DNA from: Molanna angustata
Taxonomy: Eukaryota > Arthropoda > Insecta > Trichoptera > Molannidae
Length of the DNA: 64,000 nucleotides
Direction: 5' to 3'
Assembly: GCA_963576475.1 (NCBI GenBank)
Contig: OY754982.1
Location: 12,240,546 to 12,304,545 of the forward strand
Shown here: positions 21,691 through 34,532 of the stretch, piece by piece
Numbering within the stretch: the first letter of the stretch is position 1
Layout: the number at the start of each line of letters is the position of its first letter
Made by a program: the position numbers and the translations under genes
Notes under the pieces: generated by a model
Database searches by the model: none
What the model saw: the letters and a program-made list of their open reading frames with translations, nothing else
Told to the model about the DNA's origin: nothing

Positions 21691-24600
21691 CATTTTGAAA
21701 CACCATTTTAAGTTTTGAAACACCATCTTAAACCGATGGTTTTAAATTGGCTCCCGCGCATGTGTAGCAAAGGTACCAACCGTCCCAGCAAAATGTTATC
21801 TCGTAAACCGCAAACACCACTCAATATTATACCTAAAGTACGTACCTATATAATATTTTCTCCATGTTGGTAACGCGTAATATGGAATGATGGTTTTCGG
21901 TTGATGGATGAATTGTGCACGTCGCTAAAACAACTCCAGGCAACACTAGACTTGGTTTGGATCTAATTAATTGATGTCTGCTCAACATTTCCCCCGAGCG
22001 ACCGCATCCATCGCACACTTTGCAACAGAGGGAACATTTATTTCATAACATAGAAATAATATAATTATAATTTTGTAGGTGAGTTAGTACATATATGGCT
22101 GGTTAATATTTTACAACATGGTTTGGCGTAATTCTAGTTATCTCTCTGGATTTTCTTAGAAGACTATTCATTCGACGGATTGTGAGTGAAAATGATAGAG
22201 AAAGTCTGTGTATCTCCATGATGTTGGGTTGCCATGACTACCAATTCGGGACGTTTTTAAATTTTCGATACCCAAAACGCTATCACACCTTTAAAGTCCT
22301 AATTGCAAGGTTTCAACTACACCTGGTGCATGCATGTAAAATTATTAATTGAGAAACCACACATTGTGTTGACAGCTATGTACATTCTGCTTAGTGGACA
22401 TCAACATTTTCAAATAATATATTAATTTAATTCAAAGGAGCCGTAGAAATAGTTTTACACTTAACTTTGACATCAGTATATTTATTCACCTAGTGGTTTC
22501 GTCAAGGTATTGATGAGGAGGTAAAGTGACGGTATGTATGTGGCTGGATTGGATGTTATTGGAATAAATTCCGCCTTCCCATTACCCAGTACCTATACCC
22601 TTTTCCTACCTACATACACTGTCTATCTTCAACCGCAACAATAATATCGTCGCCGCGCAGTAGCCAACGCATTAATTCTTTTAGTATCAACTTGAACCTC
22701 GCATTATTATCAATCCGCATCTAAACGCATATAATTTCGCATAGCTCATCTGAGAAAAAACAATTCGATTATCGACATTTTAGTTAAAACATTTTCATCT
22801 CGCTAATTATCCTATCTGTGCTTGTGTATTTAAGTGTTCTATATTTGTGTCTCGTCCCCACGTCATCAGGAGCTGAGAGGAATGTTCCAGAATCTTTCAG
22901 CCTCCCACAGGTTTCACTTTTTCTGGTTTGAGTTATTTCGCATTCCGTTAATATTTATCTCTTCCAAATATAGGTGAAACCACGCACCCATTAAAAATCC
23001 CTCACACACAATCATATCAATTCAACAACAGTCAATAAATATTTAATTACGCATCCGCCACACAACCTAGTATTTATATTCATGGGGTTGATTTCACTTT
23101 TTCAACGAAAACATATTTTTTTCTATTCCATTATAGTCTTGGTCATTATATTATAACAATTAATATAAGAATACAAGATTTGTCTGGTCATCACTACTTG
23201 TGAGATGCATGCTAAGGTATGATGTATATAATATTATGTTGAAATTAATCCCAGTTTTCCTTCACGTAAAATGTACCGAAACGTAATATTTCAAAAATGT
23301 AAAATAACTTCCAAGTCTGAATGAAGCCTTGATGAAATTTACCGTTTTATCCAAATGATTATCTTGAAATTTTCGTCGTAACAAAACGTGATTTCCTATC
23401 CGTTACATGTTTCAACTTCTCTTTTGCTGTAAGGGGTTTTGCATAACAATGAATAATACATAAATATTATGAAATATCATTCTACAATATTATTATTTAA
23501 AGTACCTAGTACCAGAATTAAACCATTCTATTCTGTATGATTTGGTATTAAGCCTAATACCTACATACTTAACAAGTAGTACCAGCCTACCATGAAAAGA
23601 TAATATTATTTATTTATTTGTTTCAAAACTTTACTACAATATGGACTGGATGTTTTATAGTCTAAGTGAATTTTTATAACCAAATTTTCTTAACAAGTAT
23701 GTAGAGAGAGAGCAATCAATGACTTTTGCTGTGATGTTTTTGTATGTATGGCAAACTATTAAAATTCTAGGCTGTCTGTAGATCCCAATCGAGGTAGAAA
23801 TTCGATCGAGTTCATATTATATTAACGACTCTTTCTATTTTTTTTTATTTAAACTATAATTTGCTTTTCCTATATGAAATAGCTTTTATATATACATATT
23901 TCTTATCTATGTCATGTTTACTTGAAATATTTCAACATAATTTTTATGGTTTGTTATTTTTACAACAATTGTTAATTATTCGTAGGTAAAAAATATACTG
24001 TGCCTTGTATTTTTGGGAGCATTGAAGTTCATTTTCTGTATATTCTTGTTAATTATATTTATTATGTAGATGGATAGGTACAAACTGGAAATATAAATAA
24101 TTTGGTATATATTATTTTAGTATCACCTTCAGTTTTTTTTTTGCAAGTCCATCGCGCTAGTTTTTTTCTGACCTCCAAAAACGGAGGTGGTTATTAAAAT
24201 TTGACGTGATATTTTTTTCAGTGATTACTTTTTACCATGTTGTCCGATTTCGATGATTCTTTTTAAAATAGAATGGAGGTATCATCAGATTTGTCCAATT
24301 TTAATTTGGTATAGATCTGATCATGTGATCCATGTGAAAATCATATAAGTCTTCAAATTGTTCTGCAGCGAAAGTAACTATTTACAACATAGTCCAATTT
24401 AAATTATTTATATTATAATGGGAAGGGAGTTCTTCAGAGATAATCACACATATATGTCTAATCAAGTTCTGGCGATGAGACTTATGAGAAAAAAATCATC
24501 ACTCTTCTATTTGCAAAGGCGCCTGCGATATGTACGGCAAACACGTAAACCGATTTAGAATTTTTATGTAGGAAAGGAATTACTTCATTTTCTTCTTCAT

Positions 24601-25931
24601 CGACTTCATGACTGACGGTGGTGACTCACTCAATCACCCGTCGAATGATCAGCTTCCATGTTCATGGGCAGATTTTAATCGTTATAAAGAGGTATAGTGT
24701 TTTCGATGTTTAAGTGGTAACTACATAGTTTTGATGTTATAGTTATCTAATTAGGAGCATCAGAGATTTTTTCTCGACAAAATATCGACCTACACCAATG
24801 ATTGCATATTTATTATTTTCTACCTCTTCTTCTCTTTCCTTCATTTTATTTCATTGCTTCATTTTTTCACTCTTTATTTTCCTCCCTATCTTATTTTGTT
24901 GAGTTTTTCTTACCAAATTTAATTTGATTGTTAGGGAAGTGCTTTGTATTCTTTAAGTTTGTTTATAATTTGAGAAAAAATATAATTGGGTGCTTCATTT
25001 GATGTATATATTTGTACTTTATCTTTTTTCTGTATACCAGTTTTGTTTTCTTGTCAACAATAAAATAAAATAATAATAAAATTAATCTTCATCGGCATCA
25101 CCGAAAAGGGGAAAAATATTTTAAATAACATGCTCCTAAAACAGCTACAATGAAAACATAAAAACTAAAAAAAAACAATAAAAATGCAATAAAAAGCACA
25201 AAACAATTGACTCATTTAAAAAAAAGCAGAGTAATTTTACATCTAACACAACATATACTTAATATGACTTAAAAAATACATTGGTTGCAATATATTTATT
25301 TATTTGAAATTACTTTTTGAAGTCGGCGCCAAATACAAACATACATACCTACGACCTTTTGAGTGAGTTCTATAAAATGTTTGGTATAAGAAACCTATGG
25401 TCTCTTCGGCTTCAAGTTGTGAGAATTTTTCCTCTGAAAAACGGCGCACAACAGTTGGATAAAAGTATCTTCAATTTATCCACGTATAAGTTAGTTCCAT
25501 ACACTCAGAAAAAATATTGTTATGAATGTCTGAATGGATTGTGAACAATGGGAAAATCATATCAATATGGTGCCTTATTCAAAATGATTCGATATGTCTG
25601 GAAATCCCTGCTCAGCCCACTTACGGAACAAGGTCTGATGGGCTTTATGTATTCAGGTGATGTAATATATCTTCACCTGGAATAAATGTTTCAACTAGAT
25701 TGTTTTTCTTCTGGTTCTTTATCCACTAAACAGTTTGCGAAGAAATATAACCACCGTCCCTTCGCTAACTTGTGTTTTCGAGCTAGAGATAGAAACTTCC
25801 CCTTAATATTTAAGGTTTCATTTAATATTATTACCACTCACCACTCACAATTCCCAGGTATAAAATACTTATCTTTTTTTATAATTGACTGTTTACACAG
25901 GTGATTGAATAGCTGTATTTAATTGAATTAT
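21691..25931. other. Long stretch without a recognised gene
   Basis: No coding feature found. At 24,120-24,400 an insect dispersed repeat is likely: a T-run, then GACCTCCAAAAACGGAGGTG (a small hairpin), and later CCGATTTCGATGATTCTTTT. An AATAAAATAAAATAATAATA run at 25,062-25,082 follows a LINE-like 3' end. The frames at 21,833-22,018, 25,317-25,544 and 25,686-25,904 have no recognised motif. Confidence 0.4.
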
Positions 25932-26590
25932 AAATTATGTACATATAAAGAGATAGTCCAGACGTTTATTTATATTATTTTGTTGCAAATTCATTTGTTG
26001 GATAATATATGATTTGTTTATTGGTTTCTTTATTTTTTCATTGCTATAATGTGATTACTTATTTATTTGTATGTTGATTGATTTCTAATTGGGTTACTTT
26101 TTTTATTGCTTACTATGAGTATAATTATTATTTTTCCAATATTTCAATCATGTAGCTCTAAGTGGACTTGTCATTGAAATTGTGATAAAATTATGTCTTA
26201 CATCAGGAATTACTCCTATTTACACAGATAGACAGATTTATTTGATGAACTAAAAACATGGTAAATTATGTACATATAAAGAGATAGTCCAGACGTTTAT
26301 TTATATTATTTTGTTGCATATTCATTTGTTGGATAATATATGATTTGTTTATTGGTTTCTTTATTTTTTCATTGCTATAATGTGATTACTTATTTATTTT
26401 TATGTTGATTGATTTTTAATTGGGTTACTTTTTTATTACTTCCTATGATTAGAATTATTTTTTTCCAATATTTCAATCATGTAGCTCAAGTTGACTTGTC
26501 ATAAAAATTTTGATAAAATTATCTGTCTTAAAACAGGAATTACTCCTATTTACACAGATAGACAGACTTATTGGATGAGCTAAAAACATG
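25932..26590 (+). repeat. Two-copy tandem duplication, about 331 bp unit
   Basis: AAATTATGTACATATAAAGA begins both copies. The word AGATAGTCCAGACG is at 25,951 and again at 26,282, 331 bp apart. Both copies end near CAGATAGACAGA and AACTAAAAACATGG or its variant. Scattered substitutions show moderate age. No coding potential. Confidence 0.85.
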
Positions 26591-28240
26591 GTACTTCCCA
26601 ACAATTATTTTATTTTACACACGATAAATTACTGCAAACTGATTTGGTTTACAATTGAAGGGGCCATATAATATAGCACGGCTTCATTATTTGGGTAATG
26701 CATACTCTAGTCTAGGCGATATTTATTATTTGTCATTGTCAAAATATAAAAAAATATTGCATCAATACTTCTTGATGCAAAATGTCAATTTTATTTCGTT
26801 ATAATGTGTTATTATTGTTTTATTTACTTTTTTATTTTGTATTTATGGTATTTTGTATGGGACTCTCTTTTAACTTGTAGAGGTAGGTACTCTTTTTCTA
26901 TTTCTCTTGTTATCTATTTTTAGGTTACTTTGTTGTTTACTGGTTATTTATATTCTTTTTTTTTTAATTATTTATATAATTTTGTTTCTGCATCTATATA
27001 TTTTGTGTATTGCATATTGTATGGATGTATACATTTTTTTAGGCATCTCTTTTTATATTTTATTTCATGGCTTATTTTTCAACTGTTTTTATGTTTCATT
27101 CTTTTTTAATGACACTTTTTAATTTACTTTATACCTAGGTATATAATTTATATATGCTATTTTTGTTTCTTTTTGTTTTTGGTATTATTTCTTTAATATA
27201 TAATATACATAAAATATTCTGATAGGTATTTCGTACATGTAGGTATACATCTCTTTTTGTTTTCATTTTATAATATTATTATATGTATTAAACGTGTTTG
27301 TACTATCTTATTTTGTATGTACAAGGATATTTAGCCGTTGATGGAAATAATAAATCTAAAGTAATAAAGCAATCAAAATGTTAGTGTTTGTGTGTGTGTA
27401 TGTGTGTGTGTGTGTGTTTGTCTCACGCCTTCTGAAAAACCAAGAGCATCTAAAAATCTAATTTATGTGCGAACGTGTACCTGTATACCTGATGCAGTGT
27501 CACGCTAAAAATAATGCGATAAAAATGCTGAATTTTAAAAATATTTCAATAATTATTTTTTTCATACAAAATTTTCCAAGTCGTATCTGTCAAAAAAGTA
27601 TACATTTTGCACGCAAATATCTGTTAGTTTAAAAGTTAGAAGTAGGTATTTACACAAAAAAAATATATTTTGAAGTATAACTTAGCGTTTAAGTGAAAAA
27701 CATGGTGAATATTTGGTATAATTATAATGTTTAACTTATTTTTAAAGTAAGCCTTTTGTACATAAACGCCGCCATTTTAATATCTTTTCATACAATATTT
27801 CATTTTCCCACCGAATGAATATGTTCTTGAAAATAATAAACCTGTGAAATAAATGTAATTATGAAATAATAAAATGAAACACAAGACATTACGGCAAGTT
27901 TTAAGACATATATTGTAAAAATGTGTTATTTATTAGTAAAGATATAGGCATAATAAAATTGCATAATTTGTAAATAATATTTGATTTTTCTGACAATTTT
28001 CATTTTTATGGCATCGAACAAACCAATGTAGGTACCTACATATTCAAAAAATGTATCCGAACCATTCGATATTTTTAACGTGTTCGAATCGTTTCCATGG
28101 CTACAGAAAGAATGTGATATTCAAATAAAATTTGTTAGGAATCGAATTTATTTAGAAGGTTGTTGTAGGTAGGTACCTACCTAATACTATTTACTTACAA
28201 ATCAACAATAATATACCTATACTGATTTCCTATGGGAAAA
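26591..28240. other. No gene seen; T-rich tract and short GT run
   Basis: 26,800-27,310 is strongly T-rich; the 71-codon frame at 26,907-27,122 is Phe/Leu/Ile-rich and a composition artefact. A GT run lies at 27,383-27,421. TAGGTACCTACC words at about 28,166-28,185 are typical lepidopteran simple repeats. Confidence 0.4.
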
Positions 28241-28295
28241 TTATTTTATTTATTTATTTATCAACCGTTTGTCCGATTATAATGAAACTTTGGTG

Positions 28296-28945
28296 AATTG
28301 TCGAGCGTATGCCCAGGATGGTTTTTGGATTTAAACTTTTTTCTTATTCTTCTTCTTCTTCGTGTATTTGGTCGTTTTACCTATGAAGGGGGAGTATCCT
28401 GGGAAAAGAAGGTCCGACTGTCCCTCCATTTCTTCACAGGTCTTCCAGGACGGGTTCTGCATATAAACTTTTTTCTTCTTTTTCTTCAACGTGTACTTGG
28501 TCATCTTACCTATGAAGATGAACTATCCTGGGAGATGAAGGTCCAATTTTCCTTCCATCTCTTCGCAGGTTTCTGGATTTAAACTTTTTTCTTCTTCTTC
28601 TTCATCGTCTATTTGGTCATTTTACCTTTGAAGGTGGACTAACCTGGGAGAAGAATGTCCAATTTTCCTTCCATCTCTTCGCAGGTATCTGGATTTAAAC
28701 TTATTTCTTCTTCTTCTTCTTCATCGTGTATTTTTGGTAATTTTACCTATGAAGTTGGAGAATCCTGGGAGAAGAAGGTCCAACTGTCCTTCCATCTCTT
28801 CGCAGGTATCTGGGTTTAAACTTTTTTCTTCTTCTTTGTGTATTTAGTCATTTTACCTATTAAGTAGAGCATCCTGGGAAAAGAAGGTTCTTTCATCTCT
28901 TCGCGGTTCTTCCAGGATGGTTTCTGGATTTAAACTTTTCTTAAC
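28296..28945 (+). repeat. Tandem array 1, about 118-bp unit, 5-6 copies
   Basis: GGATTTAAACTTTTTTCTTC or a near match starts at about 28,326, 28,457, 28,574, 28,692, 28,812 and 28,926. Each unit continues TTGGTCATTTTACCTATGAA, TCCTGGGAGAAGAAGGTCCA and CTTCCATCTCTTCGCAGG. The copies differ at many sites. The 94-codon frame at 28,298-28,582 runs through the repeat and is not a gene. Confidence 0.85.
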
Positions 28946-28951
28946 CGACTG

Positions 28952-29118
28952 ATGGGACGGGATGTAATGAAGGGAAGGGAGGCACTAAAGGGCCTGAAGG
29001 GACGGGAGGTATAAAACTGCCTGAAGGGACGGAAGGTACTGAAGGGCCTGATGGGAAGGGACGTAATGAGGGATTAAAGGGACGGGAGGTACTGAAGGGC
29101 CTGAAGCGGCGGGTCCTG
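28952..29118 (+). repeat. Tandem array 2, GGGACGGGAGGT units
   Basis: The block GAAGGGACGGGAGGTACTGA with AGGGCCTGA recurs about four to five times with variable spacing. It is purine-rich and much more GC-rich than the flanks. It starts right after array 1 and leads into array 3. Confidence 0.75.
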
Positions 29119-30005
29119 GAGTCTAATTCTTTTTCTTCTTAATTTTATGTAGACCTTCTTCTTCTTCCGATGGCTCTACAGCCCATATCGAGCCTTGGCC
29201 TCCATCAATCGTCGCCTCCAACTCCTCCTGTCTACCGCTGCTGTCCTCCAGTCTGCCACTTGCAGTAATTGTTCCGCATCCCTTTTCACTTCATCCTCCC
29301 ATCGCAGCCTGGGTCTGCCGACCTTTCTTCTTCCACCCGGATGTCCCTCAAGGATCCTCTTGGGTGCCCGTGATGACGGCATTCTCTGTACATGCCCAGC
29401 CCATCTCAGCCTGCTCAGTCTAGCATGTACAGAGAGCCTAGGAGTCTTATAGATGCTGTATATTTCATCATTATACCTTATTCTCCAAGCTTCTCCATCA
29501 TTCACGGGTCCCAGTATTTTCCGTAGCACTCTCCTCTCAAATGTAGACCTTTAGGGCAGTTTTTATACAAACTATTTCCTATTGTCTAATTCATCTTCTT
29601 CTTCTTTTATGTATACATTTGGGTCATTTTTTTATAAAAATTATTTCCTTTAGTCTAATTATTATTCTTCTTCATTTAAGTACGTAGACTTTTGGGAGAG
29701 TTTTAATACAAACTATTTCCAATAGTCTTATTCAGTTTCTTTTATGTAGACCTTTTGGTCAGTATTTATACAAACTATTTCCAATAGTCTAAATATTCTT
29801 CTTCTTCTTTTTTGTAGACCTTTGGGTGAGCTTTTATACAATCTATTTCCAATAGTCTAATTCTTCTATTAGGTATATGTATTTTTACTTATTTTATGTA
29901 GACCATTGGAATAGTTTTTTATACAAACTATTTCTTATAGTCTTATACTTATTTTTCTCTTTTTTATTTAGTCTTTTGGGTTAGTTTTAAGTCTAATAGT
30001 CTATT
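29119..30005 (+). repeat. Tandem array 3, about 65-bp unit, interrupted by a LINE
   Basis: Units carry ATGTAGACCTTTGGG, then a TTTTATACAAACTATTTCCA block, then TAGTCTAATTCTTCTTCTTC. Roughly eight copies from 29,119 to 30,005, with a LINE fragment inserted at 29,159-29,540. Confidence 0.75.
29159..29540 (-). pseudogene. 5'-truncated LINE C-terminus with 11-bp target duplication
   Basis: The minus frame opens FERRVLRKILGP, continues RLRWAGHVQRMPSS, GGRRKVGRPRLRWEDEV, and ends DRRSWRRRLMEAKARYGL (stop at 29,176). This is the usual post-reverse-transcriptase tail of RTE-type and related insect LINEs. ATGTAGACCTT flanks both sides (29,148-29,158 and 29,541-29,551), and that word is part of array 3, so insertion occurred inside the array. 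The 3' tail is a short GAAGAAG run. The open, GC-richer frame implies a younger insertion than its host array. Confidence 0.75.
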
Positions 30006-30790
30006 GTGCAGAAATATTATTAACGATATGCACACTTGATGAAAATACATATGAAATGAATGGGATATTGGATGTGACGATATAACCTGCACTTGAATAT
30101 TTTCAATACTTTTGTTTAATTAAATTTAAACCATTTATATCATCCTATTTTGAATAATTTTCAACACCTAATATTTAAAGAATGGGGGTTGTGGCCATTA
30201 CTGAACTCTTCACAACATTTATATTCAAATTAAAAACTATTTACTATAGTTAAAGTCTTCTTCTTCTTCGTTAATGAAGACTTTCAGTCAAATTGAGCAA
30301 AAATATAATGCACACTTGATGAAAAAATATAAAAACGAATGGGATGTGACCAATACTAGATCTTTTCAGTACCTACGTTTGTTTAATCAAATTTTAACCA
30401 CATCCCAACATCCAAAATTACTAAATTTTCAATAGGTACACATTACAATTTGTTTTCGATGATAATATTTAAAAATGGGGGTTGTGGCCAAACCAATCTC
30501 TTTAGAACGTTGATAAACAGTCATATTTAAAACCATTACGCATAGTCCATGCGAGCAGAAATTGTATAAATATTATACTTCATTCACACTTTATAGCAAT
30601 ATATAAAAAAGAATGGGTTGTGGCCATCACTTGAACATTTTACAATACTTAAACTCAATCAAATTTCAAACCACTTTTTATAGTCTGATATTGCAAAATA
30701 ATTGGGTGACAATATCATAAAAATGATTGCTTTTTCTTTCACAATTTTACATTCTTGGCCAACGGCGGGACATAAAAGCTAGTATATAAA
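30006..30790 (+). repeat. Tandem array 4, about 145-bp diverged units with family A-like ends
   Basis: GCACACTTGATGAAAA followed by an AATGGG-TTGTGGCC block recurs at about 30,030, 30,185, 30,310, 30,470 and 30,605. The word GAATGGGTTGTGGCCAT resembles the family A terminus. It closes with CGGCGGGACATAAAAGCTAG, an ending common in insect dispersed repeats. The 28,240-30,790 block may be one tandem-bearing element, possibly Helitron-like given the terminal CTAG; that is inference. Confidence 0.5.
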
Positions 30791-31454
30791 TATAGACCTA
30801 AGCACCCCAATTTCGAATCAAATTCCTCAAATATGTAAAACAGTGTGTTTCTAGAAAAAATACCAATCGTGGTTTCAACATTTCTCTAATGAATGTTCGT
30901 CACACAAATTCAGTCTTAATTCCCTTAAAAAATATATTTAAAAAATCCATATTACAGCATTTTTTTAAATTACCTCACAACTATGTGTTGTAGAGAAATA
31001 AATCTTTTACGTGCTTAAAATGAAAGTGAATGACCAATAAAGTTTTTTCATTTCAAGTCAAGTTTGTTCTTAAAATGAATAAAATCAACAAATTTTGAGT
31101 GTCCGATAATTTAAATCACGTATAAACCATTTTTAATGCACGCGATAGTTGACCTTACTAACACGTAACTTCATAGTGCGGTTTTAATATATTATCATGT
31201 TTTCATTCACTAGATTTAGCGTTATACATATGTCCTCTTACATCTTCTTAAGTAACACTTATTTTTTGTAATGCATATTGTTTGACTGTTTGTTTGCTTA
31301 AAAAATAAATAAATTATAAATTACATGTTCAAAAATTACATGTTCCTGTATGTATTTTATTATAATTTTTTTTAAATGAATATGTTATTGTTAAACAAGT
31401 ACATATACATTTTCCTACGTTCCCTAAAATAAGCAAATAAATGCTTGTACTATA
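30791..31454. other. No gene seen
   Basis: Unassigned AT-rich DNA without recognised repeats or coding signal. Confidence 0.4.
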
Positions 31455-31545
31455 GGTGAACGAAATCGGTTGAGGCAGGATTCGAACTCGCGACCACTGA
31501 ATTACTAGCCCAGCGCGCTAACCGCTCTGCCATCGACCCATCTAA
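31455..31545 (-). mobile_element. tRNA-Thr(AGT)-like SINE head or tRNA pseudogene
   Basis: The minus strand has the A-box-like TGGCAGAGCGGTTAGCGC, an anticodon arm CTGGG-CTAGTAA-TTCAG that pairs fully with anticodon AGT, and a B box AGTTCGAATCC. The T-arm has a mismatch and the acceptor ends (GGGTCGA and CTCAACC) do not pair well. A working tRNA gene is therefore unlikely; a SINE head or a pseudogene fits better. Confidence 0.5.
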
Positions 31546-31735
31546 ATAAATTATAAATAAATTATTATTATTATAATTTTATTTGCATGTTCTAGGAATG
31601 AAATATTGATATTTTTAAAATCAACTGTTTAAATAAGACTTGATATTTGTATAGTAAAAGTTAAACATATACATATATTGACAAAGATACAGACCTTTGT
31701 AAATACGTATCAAATCAATTATTATTTTTTCATAA

Positions 31736-31880
31736 CAATTTTTGAACATCTCAATAGAGACAAAGCTGGAATATTATAGGAGAACCAGAAACTTACAACG
31801 ACCTGTCAAAGGTTGGTTTACGTGATCACTTTATGCACTTGCGCAACCTTCATCCATTATGCCTGACTCATTTTTCCCAT
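31736..31880 (-). repeat. Family D interspersed repeat, partial copy 3
   Basis: CATCTCAATAGAGACAAAGC, AGGAGAACCAGAAACTTACA, GGTTTACGTGATCACTTTAT and CATTATGCCT are the reverse complement of the last 150 bp of copies 1 and 2. Confidence 0.55.
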
Positions 31881-32099
31881 TATGAACAGAAAACATTTGA
31901 TGCCTACTTTATTTTTTAATACATATTGAATGACTTTTTTGCGAGGCACCGCTTTAGAATACTGCCTCCAATATTTTCTATGATCATCGTAAATACCCAC
32001 AAGAGACAAAATAACGTCTTACATATTATGTAGGTATTTAGTTCAGAGATGATATTCACCACCAAATTCTGAATGTTGCCTTTTAAGGTAAAAATGAGA

Positions 32100-32222
32100 C
32101 TTATGTGTGAGAATACACGCATCTATCGCGCCTCCTTTAATAAGGTAATACACACCCGCACACCTGTCGCTGGTTACTCCACATTCCCCGATATACCGTG
32201 ATGGTAAGAATGCATGAATGAC
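32100..32222 (+). repeat. Family S repeat, copy 2
   Basis: TAATACACACCCGCACACCT, GTCGCTGGTTACTCCACA and ACCGTGATGGTAAGAATGCA match 4,160-4,250 and, reversed, 43,535-43,620. Ends in an ATGAATGA-like tail. Confidence 0.5.
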
Positions 32223-32403
32223 TCAAAAAAAAAATATTATTCTGATCTTCCCCCACCACCACCCGTTTTGCTTATGGGGTCTTATAACGGCTCTTTACAA
32301 AAATCTGAAAAAAAAACACAATATGAAGAACATAACAAGTGGACCATGGGCTACAGCTGATTGTTTTTTAGTTATTATTATTATGTAACTAGTTTACCAC
32401 CTC

Positions 32404-32470
32404 GGAACCAGGGGCGTACCTAGATCCTTCGGACTAGGCAAACCCTGAAATAAAATTGGAAAATGTCAAA
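32404..32470 (+). mobile_element. hAT-like terminal sequence
   Basis: CAGGGGCGTACCTAGATCC matches the CAGGGGCGT-x-x-CTAG type of terminus found on many hAT elements. No matching inverted end was found to the right, so only one end is visible. Confidence 0.35.
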
Positions 32471-33654
32471 AATTTTATGTTTTTTAGCATCGTTGTTCAA
32501 TTGAGAGGCCATGAAAATATTTTATAATCAAATACCAAAATAATATTATATACATTTGTGGCCCTGTCAAGCATCGTATCTACATACGGTTCAATTTTGA
32601 ATCTTGTTGTATAGTTTCAATAAAATAGACAAAAAAATATTAGGTCTAAAATTTCTTAATATAACATACATAGGCAAGCCAAGATTTTCGGCTTCTACTC
32701 GTATAAGCGATTTCGCTACAGCTCGGACAGGCCTGGCCTAATAAGGTGGTACAAACTAACCTCAATTTATATGTATTTTTTTTAGTTATTATAATGTAAT
32801 TTTTGGTATTCCGGTAAGTCCGGAGTCCGAAGACCTTGCAGACACTGCACTGAAAGTACCAAACAGAGCTTATTATAATGAAACAGCTAGCTTACCGTTC
32901 ACTGATAGCAAAGATAAATGTGAATCGTATTTTTCAAATAACCAAATAATAAATTGATTAAAATAAATATTTTTCGTGAGAAAATAAACCTTCACGGTGG
33001 TAACAGTATACAGGTGTATATAAGCAGAAGACCGTGGAAAGATAAAGGTATAGAAATATATGGAGATCCTTAGTTTGTACCTCATCGCCCTGGGACATAC
33101 CCTGATGATATTTGCGTTAAGGCAGGTACCCCACCTTCTTTCGGATCTGCTTTTCTCATTTTCTCATCCTGTTGGTTGGCTGGTTATCCTCCCGCCTTAC
33201 CACGGTCTGGATTTCGGCCAAATGTGGAGCAATGAATTTCTAAGGAGGCCCGGCCGATATTTTGTTGGGAAAAACGAATGAAAAATAAAAGAGAGAGAGA
33301 GAGAGGTAAACTTTGATTCCCGGCGGGAAGCGATTTTTTTTCTCATCGCGAAGAATTAGGTATATGAAAAATTGCCAAGTGCTCCGAAATATTATTATAT
33401 ACTCGTAGACACACAGGCATAAAAATGGAACATAAAATTGTATGATTAGGTACACACCAACATTATTTCTCTACAGATTATGTATTACATAGTTTTCACT
33501 CCCCACTTCTATGACATAGTGGAAAGCTGTGAGTTTACGATTTTTAAGCGTACATTCATCAATTTCTATACGTTATCATGCTGTAGAAAGTGTAGGTATA
33601 TTTTGAGTTTTGTGTGTGGTATATGACGTTCTACGAAAATATATTTTCTTTATA
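32471..33654. other. No gene seen; GA microsatellite at 33,290-33,306
   Basis: 33,080-33,270 is GC-richer and looks less repetitive, with a 73-codon frame (33,060-33,281) that I do not recognise. A GGCCCGGCCGATATTTTGTT word follows. A short (GA)n run lies at 33,290-33,306. No firm feature. Confidence 0.35.
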
Positions 33655-33810
33655 GACCCAACCTTAGCCCTTCGTGGCTCACCTGAGCGAAAGGTCCCGG
33701 GTTCGAATCCCGGTGGAGACAAAGTTTTGTTTTCAGTCTGGATCGGTGAGGCGATAAATATCACACATCTTCAGAATGTGGCAACTTGTTATTGATTGTG
33801 TGTCAAATGA
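33655..33810 (+). mobile_element. tRNA-derived SINE (family T1), copy 2
   Basis: The T-arm CCGGG-TTCGAAT-CCCGG pairs perfectly and is preceded by GGCTCACCTGAGCGAAAGGT. The tail contains TTCAGAATGTGGCAACTTGT and TATTGATTGTG, the reverse complement of the tail of the SINE at 5.15 kb. The 5' part of the head is degraded, so no working tRNA. Confidence 0.6.
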
Positions 33811-34004
33811 ATATTTGACAGAGTACCTACCTACCTCTTAATTACAGTAAAAAATGATATAAAAACAAATTTGATCGAATTTATTTTTGTAAAGTATAAT
33901 AGCTTAGAACTGATGCAAGGACGAAACTCAACCTGACCTCAACTGACCTAATACATTCAATAATATCATAATATACATATGTACCAAACCTAACATATCC
34001 TACC
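33811..34004. other. Spacer, nothing recognised
   Basis: Short unassigned stretch between the SINE and the palindromic element. Confidence 0.4.
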
Positions 34005-34187
34005 AGGGGGTCAAGTTTAGTCCAACCGGCGAAATCAAAACCCTTACGATTACCCATATCATGGATATAATTATTATATCTTTAGATGTTATAGAAATCC
34101 ATATAATAATTATATCCATGATATGGGTAATCACGAGGGTTTTGATTTCGTCGGTTGGACCAGAATTGCTCCCTTTTTTTTGGCTCT
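34005..34187. mobile_element. Palindromic MITE, family P copy 1
   Basis: Arms GTCCAACCGGCGAAATCAAA...CCCATATCATGGATATAATT and the reverse ending CGTCGGTTGGAC pair over about 75 bp around a short AT-rich loop. The ends GGGGGTCAAGTTTAGTCC and the reverse AGGGAGCAATTCTGGTCC are more diverged. No coding capacity. Such a structure would fold into a long hairpin if transcribed. Confidence 0.65.
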
Positions 34188-34532
34188 TCACCCGTTAAGA
34201 GTGTTCTCAGCCATACAAGTTAACATATTAAATTGTCTAAATAGAGAGAAACCTAAATTATTTTTGTATATTTATATTACTTAAGTCAATTTCAATTTTA
34301 TGTACAGAGTTAGATTTTGATGTCATTAATTTTGATGAATTTTTTGATCGAAATGTTCACCTGCCTGGAATTGTAGCTTAACATCAAAATAATTACCTAT
34401 GTATAAAATTAAGTAGGAACGCTATTCTGAATTTTTAACAAGAAATGATCATGGTGCTGAATTTTTTTCTTTGGATAAATTTTGTAATATTTAGCTGGCT
34501 GTTATAGTTGGACGACTTGTATATTAACGAAA

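Noticed and set aside
31455..31545. Functional tRNA-Thr gene
   Set aside because: The anticodon arm pairs, but the acceptor stem does not and the T-arm has a mismatch.
33060..33281. 73-codon frame in GC-richer DNA as an exon
   Set aside because: No recognisable domain and no convincing splice signals around it; kept only as a note.
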